6,769 nt of DNA from Candidatus Bathyarchaeota archaeon. Lineage in GTDB: Archaea > Thermoproteota > Bathyarchaeia > Bathyarchaeales > WAQA01. Positions within the stretch are counted from its first letter, which is position 1; every line of letters starts with the position of its first letter. The notes beneath the pieces were generated by a model that had not been told where the DNA came from, ran no database searches, and worked only from the letters and a program-made list of their open reading frames with translations. The DNA is taken from assembly GCA_015520475.1 (NCBI GenBank), contig WAQA01000048.1, positions 1-6,769 of the forward strand, read 5' to 3'. The translations under genes were made by a program, and so were the position numbers. Positions 4,991 to 6,769 of this stretch are shown here, piece by piece.

Positions 4991-5266
4991 TCAGGATAGG
5001 CCGAGCTTTCTTCTAGCGTATTCAGGGCTCATCCACTTCCAGCTATCCTCAGAAGATTCGGAATAGATTCTGGCTTTAGTGTTTCGAGCTGAATCAGCCC
5101 ACTCCTCAACACTTCTGATTAGGTCTTCAGGATATGGTTCAAGCACTATCTTGAAGCCTTCACGCCTAACCAACAGTTTTCCTTTCCCCCTAATTCCAAG
5201 GGCCCTTCGAATGTGGGCTGGAATGACGACTCTACCCTGCTCATCCACATTTAAAGTTTCTACCAT
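4991..5266 (-). CDS. AbrB-family antitoxin of the second PIN pair
   Basis: A 91-aa protein with an N-terminal AbrB/SpoVT domain: LNVDEQGRVVIPAHIRRALGIRGKGKLLV (5-33). The GRVVIPAHIRRALGI core is the DNA-binding hairpin pattern. The C-terminal tail (47-91) is acidic then basic, ending SWKWMSPEYARRKLGL, and should bind the PIN toxin. Start ATG 5266 is preferred over ATG 5278 because GGTGAG (minus strand, around 5271-5276) lies about 4 nt upstream, and the extra residues of longer readings are not AbrB-like. Its stop TGA (4991-4993) is 4 nt from the toxin's ATA, giving a tight two-gene operon transcribed leftwards. Function: antitoxin and likely autorepressor. Confidence 0.88.
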   Translation of the reverse strand: MVETLNVDEQGRVVIPAHIRRALGIRGKGKLLVRREGFKIVLEPYPEDLIRSVEEWADSARNTKARIYSESSEDSWKWMSPEYARRKLGLS

Positions 5267-5296
5267 AAAACTCACCATATGGCACAAATCACACCA

Positions 5297-5312
5297 TACA
5301 TATAAATGTTCC
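5297..5312 (-). promoter_or_regulatory. TATA promoter of the second AbrB/PIN operon
   Basis: On the minus strand GAACATTTATATG-type sequence holds TTTATA (5301-5306), with purine-rich GAAGG upstream as BRE. Transcription would start near 5277, leaving an ~11-nt leader that contains the GGTGAG site. CCATATGG (5275-5282), an 8-bp palindrome, sits at the predicted start and might be an operator. Confidence 0.55.
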
Positions 5313-5338
5313 TTCATAACAGACCTTCAAGGATCCTA

Positions 5339-5452
5339 ATGAAGTTGCCATTCGAGAAGGTAACCCATGAGGGAGCGGTGGAGATGTTGAATGATGAGGG
5401 TGTAGATTTTAGGTAGTGGGATAACTTCACTTGGATTCATGAAAAGCTTTGA
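5339..5452 (+). pseudogene. Gene fragment with in-frame TAG, possibly class II Asp/Asn-tRNA synthetase-like
   Basis: From ATG 5339 the frame reads MKLPFEKVTHEGAVEMLNDE then GVDFR, meets TAG at 5414-5416, and continues WDNFTWIHEKL to TGA 5450-5452. The pattern P-F-x-x-[IV]-T-x-x-x-A-[VI]-x-[ML]-L, a G-[VI]-x-[IVF] element, then W/G-D-x-F/L and H-E-x-x-L resembles a segment of archaeal aspartyl/asparaginyl-tRNA synthetases and their asparagine-synthetase-like paralogs. This is from memory of the family pattern and is weak at this length. No SD or promoter is evident. Most likely a decayed piece of a gene that has lost both ends; the TAG alone would stop it in a normal code. Confidence 0.3.
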
Positions 5453-5530
5453 TCAAGAAGATGCACAAGCCGTTCTCTGCAGCTCGCTTCTCAACAGACG
5501 TGAAAACATCCCATCATAAACTCATAAACA

Positions 5531-5578
5531 GATCATCTCCCCATTCAAGCTTCAACCTTAGAGTTGAATGGGCAGTTG
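5531..5578 (-). repeat. Inverted repeat resembling the tnpB omega-RNA region
   Basis: CCCATTCAA (5540-5548) and TTGAATGGG (5564-5572) form a perfect 9-bp inverted repeat. The surrounding plus-strand blocks occur in the same order as at 194-238 in the tnpB right end: TCATCTCC, ATTCAAGC, TTC, CTTAG, and GGG-x-AGTTG. This points to a decayed IS605-type right end in the minus orientation. The likeness stops on both sides. The remaining bases of 5453-5646 hold nothing else that I can support. Confidence 0.4.
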
Positions 5579-5646
5579 CTTGGATCCGCAGGCTCGACCA
5601 CATAAAGATTCTGTTGCCTTTCTAAGGCTTATGGATGGGGTTTACC

Positions 5647-6315
5647 TTATTCTTCAGGCTTGATCACACCTTCTTCCTCGGCTATCATTATTATTGACTC
5701 CTCGTATGTGAGTCCCCTTGACTGGTAGTTCTTGATCTTGTAATTCAGGATGTTTGTGTCTCCCCAGACATCCATATGCTTCTTCACGAGCTTTTCATAT
5801 ATCTTCCTCACTTTCTTCATGTGTCTCTTCCATTTCTCCTTATCTTTCATGATGGATTGGCGGCTGTATTCTTCCTCGAAGAAGGGTAGGGTTTCGTTTA
5901 GGATGTCCAGAAACTTGACAGCTTCGAGATTGGCGTGATAGGCGATTGGGAGAACAGCCGCGGTGATCAGCAGAAATAAAGGCGAGCTGAAGAGTAAGCT
6001 TAGGCCTGCAGCCGCGATCAAGAGCAGAGCAGCTGAAGTGATTATCCTTCCATATCTGAATCTGAGGCTTAGAAGGCTTATGTCTCCTTCTTGGGAGATG
6101 TTGACTGTTAGGTTTACCCCAATCTTCCCGCCTAGATTTGCCGTGAGGGCTGATCCGTTGGTAGGCTTAATCTTCTCTTCATCAAGTTCTATCTTCTTTC
6201 TGAGTATGTGGAGGATGTACTGGTAGAGGTACCTCGGCGGAACCTTCACATATCGATGTCTACTCGAAGGAAAGATTGGAGGAAGTATGGAGGAATCTTG
6301 ATCCACAGCCTGCAT
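5647..6315 (-). CDS. Two-helix membrane protein of unknown function
   Basis: A 222-aa protein that I do not recognise. Residues 1-89 form a soluble N-terminal region (YVKVPPRYLYQYILHILRKK, then a strand-rich part VNLTVNISQEGDISLLSLRF). Two hydrophobic segments (about 91-109 and 112-127) separated by SSP make a membrane hairpin. Residues 128-222 are charged, with a likely helical or coiled-coil stretch (DKEKWKRHMKKVRKIYEKLV) and an acidic end (YEESIIMIAEEEGVIKPEE). With only a tight turn between the helices, both large domains should lie on the same, probably cytoplasmic, face. ATG 6315 is the first start; no clear SD precedes it. It is divergent from the AbrB gene at 6401, sharing an 85-bp promoter region, and ends 314 nt before the next operon's promoter. 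Confidence 0.7.
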   Translation of the reverse strand: MQAVDQDSSILPPIFPSSRHRYVKVPPRYLYQYILHILRKKIELDEEKIKPTNGSALTANLGGKIGVNLTVNISQEGDISLLSLRFRYGRIITSAALLLIAAAGLSLLFSSPLFLLITAAVLPIAYHANLEAVKFLDILNETLPFFEEEYSRQSIMKDKEKWKRHMKKVRKIYEKLVKKHMDVWGDTNILNYKIKNYQSRGLTYEESIIMIAEEEGVIKPEE

Positions 6316-6359
6316 TATTCTTTCGCTCTTAATCGTCTCTACGCTTCTTTATGGGAGTT

Positions 6360-6374
6360 GGATATCTTAAACAT
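6360..6374. promoter_or_regulatory. Shared divergent promoter element
   Basis: ATATCTTAAACA on the plus strand (TGTTTAAGATAT on the minus) is the best TATA-like sequence between the two divergent genes. Rightwards it would start transcription near 6395, just before the AbrB gene; leftwards near 6342, about 27 nt before ATG 6315. If both are real the AbrB protein could control both genes. Confidence 0.35.
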
Positions 6375-6400
6375 TTTTCCGACAGATCTATTAATGTAAG

Positions 6401-6673
6401 GTGAATGGTGTATTGGTGGAAACTGTAACGGTGACCTCGAAGGGTCAGATAACAATCCCTTCAAGGCTTAGGAGAGAGCTAAAAATAACGGAGGGTGAAA
6501 AGCTACTCGTTATGCGTGAAGGCAACGCGATCAAGATGATCCCTGTACCTAAACTCTCAAGAATGGCAGGAATCGACAGGAGGATCTTCAAGGGGAGAAA
6601 ACCTTCACAGGAGATTGAAGAGATGAGGGAGGAGTGGACGGGGGAATTTGAGGAGGGAATCAGCCAAACCTAA
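6401..6673 (+). CDS. AbrB-family antitoxin of a third PIN pair
   Basis: A 90-aa protein with an N-terminal AbrB/SpoVT domain: VETVTVTSKGQITIPSRLRRELKITEGEKLLVMREGNAIKMIPV. The SKGQITIPSRLR motif is canonical for the swapped-hairpin DNA-binding fold. The tail (about 50-90) has a basic stretch (RRIFKGRKPS) then an acidic helix (EEMREEWTGEFEEG), suited to toxin binding. GTG 6401 is the longest start; AGGTGA at 6399-6404 would better serve TTG 6413 or GTG 6416, either of which keeps the whole domain, so the true start may be 4-5 residues later. A PIN-like sequence follows immediately. Divergent from the membrane protein gene. Confidence 0.85.
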   Translation: MNGVLVETVTVTSKGQITIPSRLRRELKITEGEKLLVMREGNAIKMIPVPKLSRMAGIDRRIFKGRKPSQEIEEMREEWTGEFEEGISQT

Positions 6674-6677
6674 CATC

Positions 6678-6769
6678 ATAAAATTCTTTGCCTAGGAGGA
6701 GGGGAGAAGATACAGAAGATCCTAGCCAAAATAGAAGATGGAGAGATAGAAGGATCAATAAGCGTAATC
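6678..6769 (+). pseudogene. Beginning of a PIN-domain toxin gene, apparently damaged, cut by the window end
   Basis: From 6704 the frame reads EKIQKILAKIEDGEIEGSISVI, which matches helix 1 and strand 2 of PIN toxins (…ILxKIExGEIEGxISVIT…). It follows the AbrB gene as a toxin should. The expected start region does not connect: ATA 6678 opens I-KFFA-TAG in a different frame, and the good frame has no start codon after the AbrB stop (it reads HHKILCLGGGEKI). The stretch between KFF and EKIQKIL is also shorter than usual and lacks the D-x-Y/S-A loop with the first catalytic Asp. A small deletion plus frameshift near 6690-6700 would explain this. The remainder lies outside the window. Confidence 0.5.

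Noticed and set aside
5079..5339. A plus-strand open frame of 86 codons
   Set aside because: It is antisense to the second AbrB gene and runs through that gene's promoter.
5750..6399. Three plus-strand open frames over the membrane protein gene
   Set aside because: They are Phe/Ser-rich or Arg-rich shadows; the minus-strand frame gives a continuous protein with a plausible membrane hairpin and charged helices.
1..6769. CRISPR array
   Set aside because: No regularly spaced repeat of CRISPR length was found; the repeats seen are 9-11 bp pairs or hairpins.

Overview
The window reads as archaeal accessory DNA, probably from a thermophilic TACK-type archaeon such as a Bathyarchaeia- or Korarchaeia-like lineage. 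This is inferred from AGA/AGG arginine and ATA isoleucine codon preference, TATA/BRE-type promoters with short leaders, T-run terminators, AbrB/PIN toxin-antitoxin pairs, a small archaeal retropepsin-like protein and an IS200/IS605-type tnpB element. No 16S, tRNA or housekeeping gene is present to place it further.

Layout. Positions 1-72 may hold the tail of a truncated gene. Positions ~103-1600 are a tnpB-only IS200/IS605 (IS1341-like) element on the minus strand. It has an intact TnpB (262-1488), a strongly structured omega-RNA/right-end region (103-261) and a large left-end palindrome (1539-1582). Positions 1745-2411 hold a decayed open frame carrying a TAG, a DUF2283 gene, and an orphan IS605-like right end on the plus strand. 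Positions 2537-3295 hold a retropepsin-like aspartic protease gene followed by a broken PIN-domain gene split around a palindrome. Positions 3322-4065 are a complete vapBC operon with TATA box, palindromic operator and T-rich terminator. Positions 4016-4530 are mostly non-coding, with one possible 47-aa ORF and a short direct repeat. Positions 4531-5266 are a second AbrB/PIN operon on the minus strand, whose toxin has ATA exactly where the start codon should be. Positions 5318-5646 hold a gene fragment that may be related to class II tRNA synthetases and a second possible transposon-end relic. Positions 5647-6315 encode a two-helix membrane protein of unknown function. It is divergent from a third AbrB gene (6401-6673), followed by the beginning of a third, apparently damaged PIN gene that runs off the window.

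Together: the region is a toxin-antitoxin and transposon island. Three AbrB antitoxins each sit directly upstream of a PIN ribonuclease gene (one clearly intact, one intact except for its start codon, one broken). A fourth PIN remnant and an orphan DUF2283 gene add to it. Remnants of IS605-type ends and truncated genes between the modules suggest repeated insertion and decay. The less ordinary signals are the ATA start, the orphan transposon ends, the retropepsin-PIN pairing, and two gene fragments interrupted only by TAG.
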